Origin: Coprinellus micaceus
Lineage: Eukaryota; Basidiomycota; Agaricomycetes; Agaricales; Psathyrellaceae
Assembly: GCA_951394405.1 (NCBI GenBank)
Contig: OX596341.1
Span: 2,852,001 to 2,916,000 of the forward strand
DNA: 64,000 bases
Direction of reading: 5' to 3'
Numbering within the stretch: the stretch's first letter is position 1; each line of letters starts with the position of its first letter. The notes beneath the pieces are model-generated. The model saw only the letters and a program-made list of their open reading frames with translations, was not told where the DNA came from and searched no databases. Position numbers and translations under genes: made by a program. Positions 35,235 through 47,900 of the stretch are shown in pieces.

Positions 35235-37529
35235 TTACCACGAGCCCTTGATCAAGTCTGCTGCTCGTTCGGCCAGGATGTAAACTCCAGCCTGAGTATG
35301 CCCGGTGGGGATTATAGGCTAGGGAGGTTGATTTCAGGAGGGACATATCCAGTTGGTCGAAAATTCCACTCACAAATGCCGATGCATCGACAACACGTAG
35401 TCCTTTCACCCCTTTGAGACGAAGGTCAGGATCAAGAACCCCCGATCCCGCACCTCGAGCAGACATGGCAGCGGTACCGACAGGGTGCCAAGTTGACAAA
35501 ATCCAAATCCGAACTTGCTCGTCAAAGCCTGGTTCCTCTGGACCAATGGTGAGGGGTGCCGCGATGTAATCTGACCACGCCGGTCCAGCGAAGAATCGTC
35601 GTAGAATGCGAGCTCCTTCTCTAATAGCTTGAATATCGAATGGGTGGCTAAGGTAACCAAGGTCGATCTTTGGAGGGTCGAAGGGATTAGTCGACTTGAG
35701 CGTCACACTCCCTCCTGAAAGGGTCGTGGCGGGTCAGCAGAAGCATGAGAAGGAGAGGATGCATTGTAACGCACGGGACTTCGGGGTCAACAGGATGATG
35801 GACGCTCCAGCGACTGCTCCGTCGTTCTGTTAGAATATTTAGCGTTGGGTTCTACGTCAAGGTAGAAAAACGAACGTAGAAATAGAACTCAAAGTGAGGG
35901 GCATTCTTCCCCGACGATGGGTCAGAGTGCGTCTTCCAAATAGTCGCGTTCGACGGTATCCTGGACCAAATGATTTGCATGCGGCCGAACTCTGTCATCG
36001 GGCCACTACGCGAACTTTTCCATTCGTTGAGTACTGCCTCTTCATCGGGCCTGTCGGAAGTGGATAGAAGCTGTTAGGGTCACCCTGAGAGGAACTTTGA
36101 GGAGCTTACGGAGGGATCAAAGTTCCCGTTGTGTTCCATACCGCGATAGGACTAACAGAGTGGTCTGACAGTCCCTTTCCGACTTCTGGGAGGTCACGGA
36201 TAATTGGGATGCCCAGTGCGCTTAATTCTTTGCGAGGACCGATACCCGAAAGTAACAGGATCTGGGGTGTATTGATCGAACCCGCCGACAAGATGAGCTC
36301 CTTCGTTGCCGTGAACACTTTCCTGGTGCTTCCTGAGAGTATTGTAAACGTCAGGTCACTCATCGTCAACAGCAAATTCCACCCACCCCCAGATCTCGGT
36401 CCGAGCTCGACAGTGCGGATGTCGAGGTGCTTCCCAGTCCCGCTTCGTAGGACTCGCGTTGCTTGGGTGTTCAGAACGATGTCGAGGTTTGGGCGTTTGC
36501 GGGCAGGGGCGTTTAGATAGGCCGTCGCGGCACTACAACGTTCTCCGTTGCCAATGGTCGACTGCGTCCAAGCTAGAAGAAGTAAGGTAAGTGGGGGCTG
36601 ATTGAGGGTCAACCGTGCTACTCACTAACACCGATTGCACGTCCGGAGTTGGGATCGATATTGAAAGGGAACTCCTTTAGATCTTTGGTCGTCTGGAGCA
36701 CTCGCGCCTCAAAGGCATCTGGAGGACTTTGGCGAAGGGAGACAAGTGTCTTGCCACTAAACCCATGGAACTCAGGGTCGTATTGGCCAGTGATATTGCG
36801 TCCTCCAACTGGCAGCGTCCATTTCTCGTGCTAGTCTGAACGTCAACATGCTAGCTCTGGCGTCTGAGGCGGGCTCACCTTCTTAGCATACGAGAATAGC
36901 GGGTTCCACGACCATCCAGAATCGCGGGTGATCTTGGCCCAAGAATCATAGTCATCTCGAGATCCTCTGGTGTATATCATGCCATCTGAGAAAGTAAGTC
37001 AATGTCCGACATCCTGTTCACGAGGGAGAGGTAATAGAGCGCACTGATGGAGCTGCTTCCACCCAGAACATGTCCTCTGGGTATCGTCAGGCTGCGATTA
37101 TTAACGTGAGTCTGCGGTTCTGTAGCATAAGGCCACTGGTAGGTGGCGTTGATGGAACTTGTGAGCCCGGGGACCTGCAAGTCGAAGACACCCTCGTTGC
37201 TACGAACGACCGGGCCAATTGAGTGGGCGTTATACATAACACATGCTGGAGGGAGAGCTTACTTGGGACCAGCTTCGATCAGTAGGACGGTGAAGTGAGA
37301 ATTTTCTGTGAGTCTGCTGGCAACTACAGACCCTGCATTTCCACCTGGGAAGGGTAAATACGTTTGTCAGAGGCGAGTGGATAGCTGAGTGGGTGAACTT
37401 ACCTCCAACTACGATGAAGTCATACTTTCGATTACTAGGAAGACTGTCAAGGGAGTCGTACACCTTTCCATGGACGACCTGGACAGCAATGGCCACAATG
37501 ATAGACAGGGCTGCAAAGCGCATCTTCAT
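35235..37529 (-). CDS. GMC oxidoreductase, aryl-alcohol-oxidase-like (copy B)
   Basis: The ATG at 37527-37529 begins MKMRFAALSIIVAIAVQVVHG, a signal peptide, followed by NRKYDFIVVGG (FAD motif). Later exons give RGHVLGGSSSISA, GNGERCSAATAYLN, LILSAGSINTPQILLLSGIG, TWHPVGTAAMSARGAGSGVL (first active-site His) and, after the last intron, PIIPTGHTQAGVYILAERAA (second His), ending at TAA 35235-35237. It has the same architecture and intron pattern as copies A and C but is more distant, and it has no HNH partner. Its upstream flank (37.5-39.2 kb) does not resemble the duplicated promoter. The product is probably a secreted FAD enzyme oxidising alcohols with release of hydrogen peroxide. Confidence 0.87.
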
Positions 37530-37575
37530 AGACCTGGGAGTGGGCTGCTGAGGAGCTGGAATCAAGCCTAAGTCA

Positions 37576-37586
37576 TTATATATGCC
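37576..37586 (-). promoter_or_regulatory. TATA box of GMC copy B
   Basis: GCATATATAAT on the minus strand lies about 47-57 bp upstream of the ATG at 37529. Confidence 0.55.
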
Positions 37587-39181
37587 CTTTTATTCGCTCA
37601 CCTTTTGGCCAAGGGACAACCGTATCTGTCACGAATCGGGTACGGACTCAGACGCACTGGACTAGATTTCGTACCCGGTCACCACACTTCCATCCGACTT
37701 CCGTCCGACTACGATCCTATGCCGTTGAGTGTTTGTATGCGCGCCCCACCCTCTATCGCCCGATCTGCAGCATGAAGGCCCAACCCGCTGTTGGGCTGAA
37801 GGAAGACCGATGGGGTGGACATAGGACGAACCGCTTCTACCGGAAGTCTGGCTATGCAACGTCAGAAGTCCTAGAAACATATGGTAAACGCTGATCTGGG
37901 GAGGACGAGAAGTGCGATTTAACGCCCACGCTGCCACGAAGAGGGGCAATTGATGGGAGACGCCTGGGTAAGCGCTCACGGCATGTTGGCGCCCAGAGGC
38001 TGCAGGGGGTTTGAGCAAAGGTGGAGAGGCCTAAGGTACCAGACCTACTCGGCCTTGACGGACTGACGTTGTGAGGGGTGTGGGTATGCTGAATGGAAAA
38101 CAATTACGCCTTGTCGGGGAGTGCTGTAACGTGGTCACGATGGGGTCGCGATGAGAAGCGCCCATGTTCCGGGAGGAGAAGAACTTGCACAGGATCAACA
38201 TGTCAGAAACAGAAGGCTCTTGGAATGCTCTATCGCGTGGCTCGTGTCTAAACGAAACTCTTTAACACCGTGATGGGTATGAGGGTGGGTACGTACATTC
38301 GAAGCTTCCCTCTCGTAAGCCTAGGAGAAGAAGGGAGACCTCATGACCATTTTACAATTGAATGAGCCCATGAAACAACGATAGCTGTCTTCCAGCTCTA
38401 GCGGTGATCTCACAGGACTCTGTTGCTCGCGTGGATGAGATCCACTGGGGCGATCTTGCTTGCGACACATTCGTCGACTTTCCATCAGAGCATATCCTGT
38501 TGGCTACCCAACATAGTATGGGAAAGACTACCTTTCGCAGGTCACGTCTGAGCAGGTACCGCCGGGACAGAGGCTCCAGCATGTTGGTTTGAAGGGACAC
38601 GTTATCTGCCGAGTCGATGACCCACGTCATCTGAACTCAGGCCGTACTCCAGAGCCCTTCCAAGTCGTTCCTGGAACAGACAATCAGTCAAAGAAAGGCA
38701 CGGAACCACGACGGGGGAGAGAACGTACCGAAAGGACACTCAGGTCCTGGACCAGCTGCCCCACGTCGGACCGCATTCACCGAAATGCCACTCGATGGGA
38801 CTGGAGGTCGACTGAAGACAATAGAAAAGCATGAAGGACGGCAATGGACGTGAAATGATCAGGCACGGCCATAAGTACGAACCTCTTATAAGGAGCAGTA
38901 AGTTAACGGTATAAATACACACAACCCAATCGAACGGGGAGAATAGGAAGGTATAAGGTAGACGTAGCAGTCAGAGGTGAGTTGAATGGGGCATGCAGTA
39001 CTGGCAAGCGGATGAGAGATAAACAGAAAGAAAAGAGAAAGAATGGAAGAAGAGCATGTATGCAGGAGGACGGAAACGGCACAAGGAAAATTAAGGGATG
39101 CAAAGAACGGCTGAAGTCCCAACGAAGTCCACAGAACATATGGAAGAAGCATAGAGGACAAGCAGACGATCTACGCCTTGG
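37587..39181. other. Intergenic, no gene supported
   Basis: This lies between the start of GMC copy B and the end of the HPC2-like gene. A 92-codon minus-strand frame (38352-38630) has no recognisable content. Confidence 0.45.
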
Positions 39182-42100
39182 CTACGACTCCTCCATCTCC
39201 ATCGCCTCCTTCTCGAACCTCTTCTTCATCGCGCTCACTAAAGAAGGAGAAAACGAAAACATGGATTAGTCCAAACCACACCCCAACAAACAAGAATTAA
39301 AACTCACCATCCCGGCTAATCTGCCCACTACTCATCCACCCCTCCGGAAACGCCGCCACAATCTTCTGATAAAGCACCTTCCGTCCCCCCTGCTCCGACA
39401 CCTGAATAACGCTCCCCTCATACGAGTTCTTCTCATTCTCCAACCTACACGCCTCATTACTCAACAACACCAGATCCCATATGATCCCGCGCATCTGCTC
39501 CGTGAGCCGATACCGCCGGCTCGGGGGTGGGTGGTCTTTCTCCTTCTTCTCCCCTGCAGCACCTTCTTTCTTGTCTGAGGGACCGGCTTGGGATGGGGCA
39601 GGCATCTCGACGTCCATGGCGTCCTTGTCTCGTTCCTCAGTTGGGTGTCGTGTGGGTGCGTTGCTCCCGTCGGCGCTGGCGCCTTCTCCCGCGGCACCAC
39701 CCCCGGCTTCGAGTTTCAGCTTCTCTTGACGCGCGGTCCATTGGAGTAAGGACTTCTGGTACTCCTCTTCTGCGCGTGCGAACCCCGCTTTGGCGAGGTC
39801 TTCGAGTTGTTTGAGGAGCTCGTCTTGGCGCTCTAGGAGGAGGGCGACGTGGTCCGCGTATACCGTGCGTTTGATAAGTTTCTGCAGATCAAAATAAAAA
39901 TATTAATCTTCGAACGTCTCTATCCTATAGGAAGGGAGAGGGAGAGGACGTACCGTCATTGTAAATTTGTTATATGGGAACAAGACCGGCATGAGGTTGA
40001 AGAAATGGTCATCGTACTCGTCTAGCTTGATGGCTTTGACCGCTAGCTCCCCAAGCTTAGGTTTGAGCCCTGGAGGGAACTTGCCCTTCTGCTCCCAGTT
40101 CTCGGCTGAGATACTCGCTTTCATAAGGTCGATAGCAGCTTGGAGGTCCGGATGGAATGAGTTCTATTCAAACAAACAAACGGGGACGTTAGTTTCGGTA
40201 CGACGAAGGAAGGAAAGCCACGCACGACATTAACAATCTTCCTCTTCTTCCCCCCCTCTACAACCGTAATATACCTCTTCCTCTTCATCCCCGCCTTCTC
40301 ATCTCCCTCCTCCTCAACCTCCACCACCCCACCCCCGCCCGCACTCCTCCCCCCACCGGGCGGCGCACTAACACTCATCCCCGCGCCATACCCAAACCCA
40401 TCCTTCCCCGGCCCACCCGCATTCCCCCCCATCTCCACCTTCATCGCCCCCGCCCCATGTCCAATCATCCCCGAACTCGTCAACAAGCCAACCCCCCGAA
40501 TCCCCTTCGATATAACCCCATACAACGTCTCCCTCGCACTCGCCCCCCCTCCTCCCTCCCCATGCCCATGCCCATGCTCGTCCTCATCCACCAGCGCAAT
40601 CGGCGAATCCCTCGTCCCGTCCCCATTCGCCTTTAGCCCGGCCTTCCCCTTCCCACCCCCACTCGCCACACTCAAGCTCCCGCCCATCCCCGGCTTCTTC
40701 GACTTGGGCTTCTTGGGCGACTTATGGCTCGGGTCTTTGAGCAACGCCACCTCCCCACTGCTCACATAAAACCCCTGCTGCTTCGTCTGCGCGAAGTACG
40801 TCCGCTGGTCGACTGCGAGCTCCGAGTCGTCGATGAAGGGGTCGCTTGTGTCGTAGTACTCCTGCGCGATGCTCTTTTTCTTGCGTTTGCGTTTCTTAGC
40901 CCCTTCGCCTTCCCCCTCCCCCCCTTCTCCTCCTATTCCCCCTGCACCTCCATCCCCATCTCCCCCCTCAACAGGCGCCAAATCCACAACGACCTCCGGA
41001 ATCACCACAGCAGGCGGCTCGGGGCTCCACGCCCTCTGCCCCGTCTCCTTCGCCCTCCGCGCCACGTCCACCTCATAATTACTCGGCCCGCCCAACTTCA
41101 GCTCAAGGCGGATCGTAGTTATAGGCGGCGGAGGGACGATTGGGGGAGGCGAAGGCGATGGCGTCCGGTGTTTCTTCCCCTTCCCCTTGGCTTTTTCTTT
41201 GTCTTTTTCTTTGCCTTTGGGGGGCTTGACGGTTGCGGTGCTGGAGGTCTCGCCGGCGGGGGCTGTGGAGGGTGGGAGTTCGGCGGGGGAGGAGGGGGTG
41301 GAGGCGCCGGGGGGTGGGGTGGGTGCGACGAGGGAGGTCGAGGTTGAGGGTGTGGCTTGGACTGAGGGGCTGCTCGTTGGTGGGCTTGTGAGAACTGAGC
41401 TGGAGCTCGGTGGGGGCACGCCTGGGCCGGAGATGTACTTCGTTTGGGAAGGCGTGGATAACGATATGGGTGTAGCCTGTTGCGCTGAGCCGTCGACGTG
41501 GATCGGGCTCCCGTTCGCACTTGCGGGGGTGGTCCCGTTAGTGAGGCCAGTGAGGTTCGGTATAGACAACGTGTGTGCGTTCTTCGGTGGTTTCTGCGTC
41601 ACGGATGAGTTGGGTTTCGATTCGGTAGAATGCACAGCGTTGGGATCTTCTTCGTCTTCGTCCTCGTCGCTGCTCTCACTCTCGTCTTCATCGCTGCTAC
41701 TTTCGTCTTCATCCTCGGCTCCTCCTCCTACCCCGCCTCCTCCTACTACTGCTCCGGCCCCTATGCCTATACCTCCATCGAGGCCACCCTCGTACCCCTC
41801 CTCAGCGTCGACGTACTCCAGCTCACCCGGGACACCCTCCCCTTCCTCGTCACTCTCCCCACTCTCGTCGTCCTCGTCATCTTCCTCCCCTTCGCCTCCC
41901 CCAAGGGAGATGGCGACATCTTCGGGCAAAACGGTGAGATGCTCGACCTCGTTATCCGACATGTCCAGGTTGTGCACGAGGTTGGCGAGGGAGGAGCGGC
42001 GGGAGCTGTTTGGCGGGGAGCTGGTGTGTAGCTTCGCTGTTGAAGGTGCGGGGGAGAACGGTGGTGCCGTGCTCGACGTGCTCGACGTCGACGGGGGTGG

Positions 42101-42394
42101 TGGGAGCCCATACATCTCTTTCCCTCTACTCCCACTCGCATTCGCCGTGATATTAGACGTAGGCTTCTTCAAGGAACCAGAATTCACACCCTCCGCCGTC
42201 GACCCCGACCCCGACGTCGAAGCCGAGGACGACGACGCACTCCGGGACCCGAGGGGGATGGACCCGGAGATGCTGCGCGCGGAGGGCGCGGCGCCGTGCC
42301 AGAGGTTCCCGAGCCCGCGCCGGGGGCGGGCGTACCGTGTGGGCGCGGCGGCGGGGAGGGTGGAGTCGGACATTTCGATTTCGTTGTCGGACAT
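39182..42394 (-). CDS. HPC2: HPC2/ubinuclein subunit of the HIR histone chaperone complex
   Basis: Four exons (42394-40226, 40163-39954, 39881-39308, 39237-39182) give 1002 residues. The first half is low complexity (Ser, Pro, Gly and acidic runs). The HPC2/ubinuclein signature follows at about residues 540-580: EYYDTSDPFIDDSEL and then QQGFYVSSGEVALL. The C-terminal half has HPDLQAAIDLMKAS, KLIKRTVYADHVALLLERQ and a Lys/Glu-rich coiled region, matching the ubinuclein middle domain, and ends AMKKRFEKEAMEMEES. HPC2/ubinuclein binds H3.3/H4-type histones as part of HIR (Hir1-Hir2-Hir3-Hpc2 in yeast) for replication-independent nucleosome assembly. The GC- and C-rich codons cause long false antisense frames on the plus strand. 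Confidence 0.87.
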
Positions 42395-44985
42395 CGTGGG
42401 TGTTGGGTATGTGTGGTGGTTGGAGGTGCGGGTTGGGTTGGATGTATGCGGTGTCGAGAGAGTCGGAAGGTTGCGTTCCGGACGGAGTGGAGGGTTGGTG
42501 GTGAGTCTTCAGTGGGTGTATGCGCTTCAGTGGTGAGCACCCTCAGTGTGGAAGGTCGACGTGAAGCTTGAATGTATCCTGGAACCCGTCCGTTGGAATG
42601 GATCGAACAGGGGACCGAAGTTTGAAGCGATATCTATCGGGTGTGGCGGTCTTGGTGCCTGCAACATAACATTCACTCATTCATTAGCCACCCGCACACG
42701 AGTACCTTTCCAATGGATAGGTAGATAGATACAACTGAACCCAACGTACCCAAATCCCAATCGTCTGAACACGATATCTATACGGCGCCTTGCTTAATTT
42801 GCGCAAAAGTTGGTGTATGCGTGATGCACCCTCGGTGTCGGTAGTTATGCACGCCTACCCGCAGTTGGTACGCTCGGGCCCGGTGGCAGTCCTGCTTCTC
42901 CTGCTCGTCTTCTTCTCCTGCGTCTTCAGCGGGCTGATATCCAGCAAGCGCAGAGCGCTAGAGGCCAAACGCTCGAAGGAAAAAAGGGAATTTGGGGCAA
43001 AGTCGCCGGCGCCGTGTGTAACGATGACGATGCAGCCTTGGTCGCTGTTGATGACGACGAGCACGACAATCCCACAGTGTCTTTCGCCCTCCGCCTTCTC
43101 AAAGATAAAGAACCGAGTCCGGCGCCTTACAAAACGTCAGAAATCGCCTCCAGACCCCAAAATCTGGGAAGGAAATCGATGCGGAGGCGAGGCGGGGGGT
43201 GTGTGGAAAGGTGGGTGGAGGAAGGGGTGTTGCGCTTGGGTTTGTGGTGTGGGGTGTCAGTCACCCTGACCCCTTCTTTTGAAAAATGATTTGAAGTTGG
43301 TTTCCCGGTTCCCGCGTCACAAGGCGGATGATAAAAATTAAGAATTTATTGGGCCCAGCTTGCGGTAGAGGCCGTAGGAATCGAGCCCCCGAAAGTGAGG
43401 AAGGGAATTGATGCATGGCGCACCGGTTAGCCCGTTACGCACGAACCATCTAGACGGAACCTGTGCAGAGGGACGTGTGCGTGACAGGAAGCTTCGTGAG
43501 CCGCTGGGCGGCCTGCCATTGCGCGCCGAGTGGATGGCTTACCGGGCGGGATTTGGGGGGCATCTGGTGGGGATGATAGATAGATTGACAGAGAGGGAAT
43601 AAAGGGAAGAGAAGGCATTTTTTGTAGCTGGGATAAAGGTCGATTGGAGGGGTATCGAGTGGGCTCAATCAGTGCTGTGGGAAGCTTGTGAGGAGGGGAA
43701 GGGGCGGAGATTTGTGCGGAGTTGGGATGGATTGATGGGATGATTTTTGGTGAAAAGCGCGCTTGGCTGGTCTTTCTTCTTCATCCCTCTCTCTCGTCGT
43801 CGTAGACCAATAGGTCGTCGAGGTCGTCGCGTACCGCACCACAGCAGCACTGTAACTTGTGAGTCGACGTCCCTTCTTACCTTGAAGATTTCCCTTCCCC
43901 GCGCGTCGCATCGGCACGATGAAAGTTTTATTATCAGTTATCCCTGACTTAAGTGTCCACACAACACCCATGTCGATAACCCTGGTACCTGACCTTTGCC
44001 ACGCTTCTCACTTCATCAATCCCGTCTCAATTGAACTTTGTGCTGACTCCCCTCTTCCTCTCCTCAGACTCACCTGTTCCTCGGGCCTCAGACTCGGACG
44101 TCCTGGATCCACGCACGGTACCCCGAGACAAGCAGCATCGTATTTGTCTCTACCTACGTACCTATACGATACCCGTGAATACGATGCTCAGTGCACCTTT
44201 GCTCGATACCTATCGTTGTGTGACGTCCAAGACACGATCACGCTTGCCAGATACGCTGCTTGCTTGCTTATTCCATTCCTTACCTGAACTATTTATCTCC
44301 ATGTCTCTGGTGCTCGCTCCCGACTGTAGGTCTGAAGTCTCACCGCGAAGAAAGCCAAGCAGCTCTGGTTTAAATTCCAGAACCTCAATCCCATTGCCTT
44401 GACACACTCCCAACAATCAAGCCTCAGTGAAGCTCGAAGTAGCCAAAACCATTCCATTCCAAAGCTTACCTCCAGACCCACCCCAAAATCCAAGCCGCGC
44501 GTACCATTACGTCTGTCTGTCCCCCGCCTACCTGTCTATCCAAGTCTATCCAAGTCTATCCAAGTCTATCTCTGTCTGACCTTCGGTGGGTACACTGGAA
44601 CGACCGGACTTTGAAACCGTTCCCACATGGCCAGGGTCACCAGGTCTCGTACGTCCCCACCCACCACTGCTTCCTGTCTTCCCTTCCTGCTGCTTCCTCT
44701 TCCCCTCATCCCCTCTCCCATCCCTACCCCTTTATCCTTTATCCTTGCTCCCACCTAAAGTACCACCTCCCAAAACCCATACTCTGCTTAACGTACAAGC
44801 TGCACCCCCAGCAAGCCCGAGCTCCCCGAACCCCCCGAGCTCGCAGCTTTCTCGCTTCGTCTGTGGTACGCGCGTCCCAAATTACGTTACCCTCATAATC
44901 CAGGCCTAACCCGCCCTCAGACGACCTCCAAAACCCTTAGCCCCATTGCTCCCCCTCTCAGAGTCGTAGTAACTTAGAGGAAGGG
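42395..44985. other. Intergenic between HPC2 and alpha-mannosidase
   Basis: This is a divergent promoter region for the two flanking genes. It becomes CT-rich toward the mannosidase start and carries a short tandem repeat at 44534-44570. No gene is supported. Confidence 0.5.
44534..44570 (+). repeat. 10-bp tandem repeat in the alpha-mannosidase upstream region
   Basis: Three perfect CAAGTCTATC units follow a partial CTGTCTATC unit, about 415-450 bp before the ATG. Confidence 0.85.
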
Positions 44986-47900
44986 ATGGCGCACCACCTC
45001 GACCCGTCCGACACGGACGAGATGTACGACCCCTCGGCGTACGACCACCCGTCCCAACAAATCCAGGCTTCCCCGCAGGCTCAGGTGTACCACTCACCTC
45101 CTCCCCCTCCTCAACAACAGGTCCAGCAGGTGCAGCCTCAGCAACGTGCTCAGGTTCAGCAAATGCCCGTACGTGCCCAAGCTCAAGTTCAACAGGTGCA
45201 TGCCCAGCAACAGCAGCAGCACCATACGTACGACTTCACCCCGGGGCTGGCTCAACCCGAAGTCGTCCCCGCTCAATACACGCAACAAGCGCAGTACACA
45301 CCCGAATCGAGTCCTGGGGCTTCGCCGTACTCTAGCCCCGCACGGTCCACCGCCTCGTCGGCGTCTGCTCACGCTACGCCTTCTTCCGCAAGTTATTATC
45401 AAGGGGTGACGCCGAGTGCGAGCCAGTACCAACAGGCGCCCACTGCAAGTGCGCAGTACACCCACCTCCAACAGACGCCTCAGTACCAAGCCCTCGTCCA
45501 GGCACAGATGCAGCAGTCCCAGGCGCGGTACCACCATGCCCAACAGGCGGGGCAGTACGCTGAGATTCCGAGGGGTCAAGCGGGTCATGGGCATCACCAC
45601 CACGACGAAGAAGAATTTGAAGAAGGGGGGCGTGGTCGGGCGCTGGATGCACCTGATAGGGATATGGCTGCTGAGCTCCAGGAGTCCTTGAGTTCGACGA
45701 AGGGGGCAGAGGTGCAGGGACATCATCACCACCACCACTCCCCCAACCCCCCCAACCCCGCGCGCCTCACCAACTCCTACCCGCAACTCAACCACTCCCC
45801 CGGCGCCAAATGGATCAAACACCTCACGCGTTCGCGGCTCGACACTTTCACCGGCGGGCACTACGCCGACGTGAACCTCAGCAGCGTGTTGTTTGAGAGG
45901 AAGGAAGACGGGCCGGAGTATGTGAAGGTGAGGGTGTGGAGTGCGCCGGGGCTGAGTCGCCCGAGCTTTGAGGAGGCGGTGGGGATGAAGTTTAGGAGTG
46001 CGAAGAAGGGGGATTCGTTTGGGCCTTCTTGTGAGTTGTCTTTTTGTTTTTCGTCTTTCGTTCGTTCGCTCGGATGTGCCATTCCCCCTCCCCGGATTTC
46101 CGTCCCCTCCTACCGCACACTTCATTTATGTTGACCTCGGGTGCAACGTGCTAATAAAGTTTTTAGGGGTACGTAAAAAGCCTCATCCTTGAGGCTGGCG
46201 GAGAGCTAACTTTATTTCTTTGAACTGTAACCACGCACCCTGCCTCGCCTCGCCTCGCCTCGTCTACTGACCTGACCTCGTGTTGATCCTTTGGACGCGG
46301 ATCGTCCTTCCTCGGCTTGCTGCTCGGTTCTCCGACCTGGATGGAATACGAAACGCAACGAAACGGACTGTAGAGCAACCACTGGTGGAAGATCACGGTT
46401 TACATCCCGGAGGAGTTTCAGCAGTATGAGCGGGTTCAGTGTACGTCTCCCTTCCCTCTGATTTAGGATACAAGCTGACGCCCGACCACAGTCGAGTTTG
46501 ACCCCGGATGCGAAGCTATGATCTTCTCAACCGACGGCACCCCTCTCCAAGGTATCACCGGTACGTCCCTCCCCACCACCCCCCGCATCCACTGGTTTGT
46601 TTCAGCGACATGAACTCACGCGTTCGACTTTGAAGGTGGCTTCGGAGGCGACCGCCGCGTCGACCACATCATCCCGCGCTCCGCCATCAAAGCCGGTGTG
46701 TACGACTTCGTCGTCGAGAGCAGCTGCAACGGCATGTTCGGGGTGCCGTGGAACGGGGACACGATCGCCCCGCCGGATATGAATAGGTACTTTAGCTTGG
46801 CGAGTGCGGATTTGGTCGTGCCGAACCAGGAGGCGTGGAGGTTGTTGTGGGATTTTGAGGCGTTGAAGCAGGTTGTGGAGAGTGTGCCGGGGAATACTGT
46901 GTATGTCTTTTTTGGAGTGCTCGTTTTTATCTGTGCTTGACACTGGGGAGAGAAGAGATGGCTGATGGGTGTGTTGTAGGTTGCAGAATAAGGCTCTCAT
47001 CGCTGCGAACGAGATCATGAATGTCTTCGGGCGAGGCGACACCGCGGGTATCAAACGTGCCAGGAAGCTTGCGGAGGGCGTGTTTGGGGAGGGGTGGGAG
47101 GAGAAGGGTGCAAAGATATACGAGGAGGGTGTCGGCAGGGCGAGCATATGGGGTATCGGACAGTACGTACCTTCCCTTCCCCCCTTCCCCCTTTCTCCAG
47201 CCAAGCCCTAACCACCACCCAATAACAGCTGCCACATCGACACCGCCTGGCTCTGGCCTTACCGCGTCACCCAACAAAAGGTCGCCCGGTCGTGGAGTAC
47301 CCAGATCGACCTCATGGAGCGCTACCCCGAGCACCGGTTCGCGGCGTCGTCTGCGCAGCAGTATAAGTGGCTGGAGGAGCAGTACCCGAAGCTGTTTGAG
47401 AAGGTGAGGGAGAGGGTGAAGGAGGGGAGGTTTCACCTTGTGGGTGGGAGTTGGGTGGAGAATGATAGCAATATGCCGAGTGGGGAGGCGCTTGTGAGGC
47501 AATTTTTGTATGCGCAGAGGTTCTTTGAGAGTAGGTTTGGGGTGAGGTGTGAGACGGCGTGGTTGCCGGATAGTTTTGGGTTGACAGGGGCGTTGCCTCA
47601 GCTTATTAGGGGAGCGGGTGAGTAGGCTGGGTTTCGTTCAAGTAGGGTGGCGGAGGACTGACGGGGAGTGCATAGGGATGAAGTACTTCTTCACGCAGAA
47701 GTTGTCGTGGAACAACATTAACACGTTCCCCCACTCTTCGTTCAATTGGGTCGGGTTGGACGGCACGCAGGTTCTGTGCCATATGACTCCAGGTTGGTAC
47801 CGTCCCTTCACTTATATTCTGGATTGTGTTGACCCTGTGCCCTTCAGTCGACACCTACACCGCCCAAGCCACCGTCGGCGACGTCAAGAAGGGCCTCGAG

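Noticed and set aside
38352..38630. Minus-strand frame starting MLEPLSRR, similar to the first residues of the HNH copies (MLEPLKRT)
   Set aside because: The similarity stops after six residues and the orientation relative to GMC copy B is wrong for a third pair.
41187..42536. 449-codon plus-strand frame
   Set aside because: It is antisense to the low-complexity first exon of the HPC2-like gene; its Ser/Pro/Gly runs are the complement of coding repeats.
45094..46125. 343-codon minus-strand frame
   Set aside because: It is antisense to the Gln-rich first exon of the alpha-mannosidase gene.
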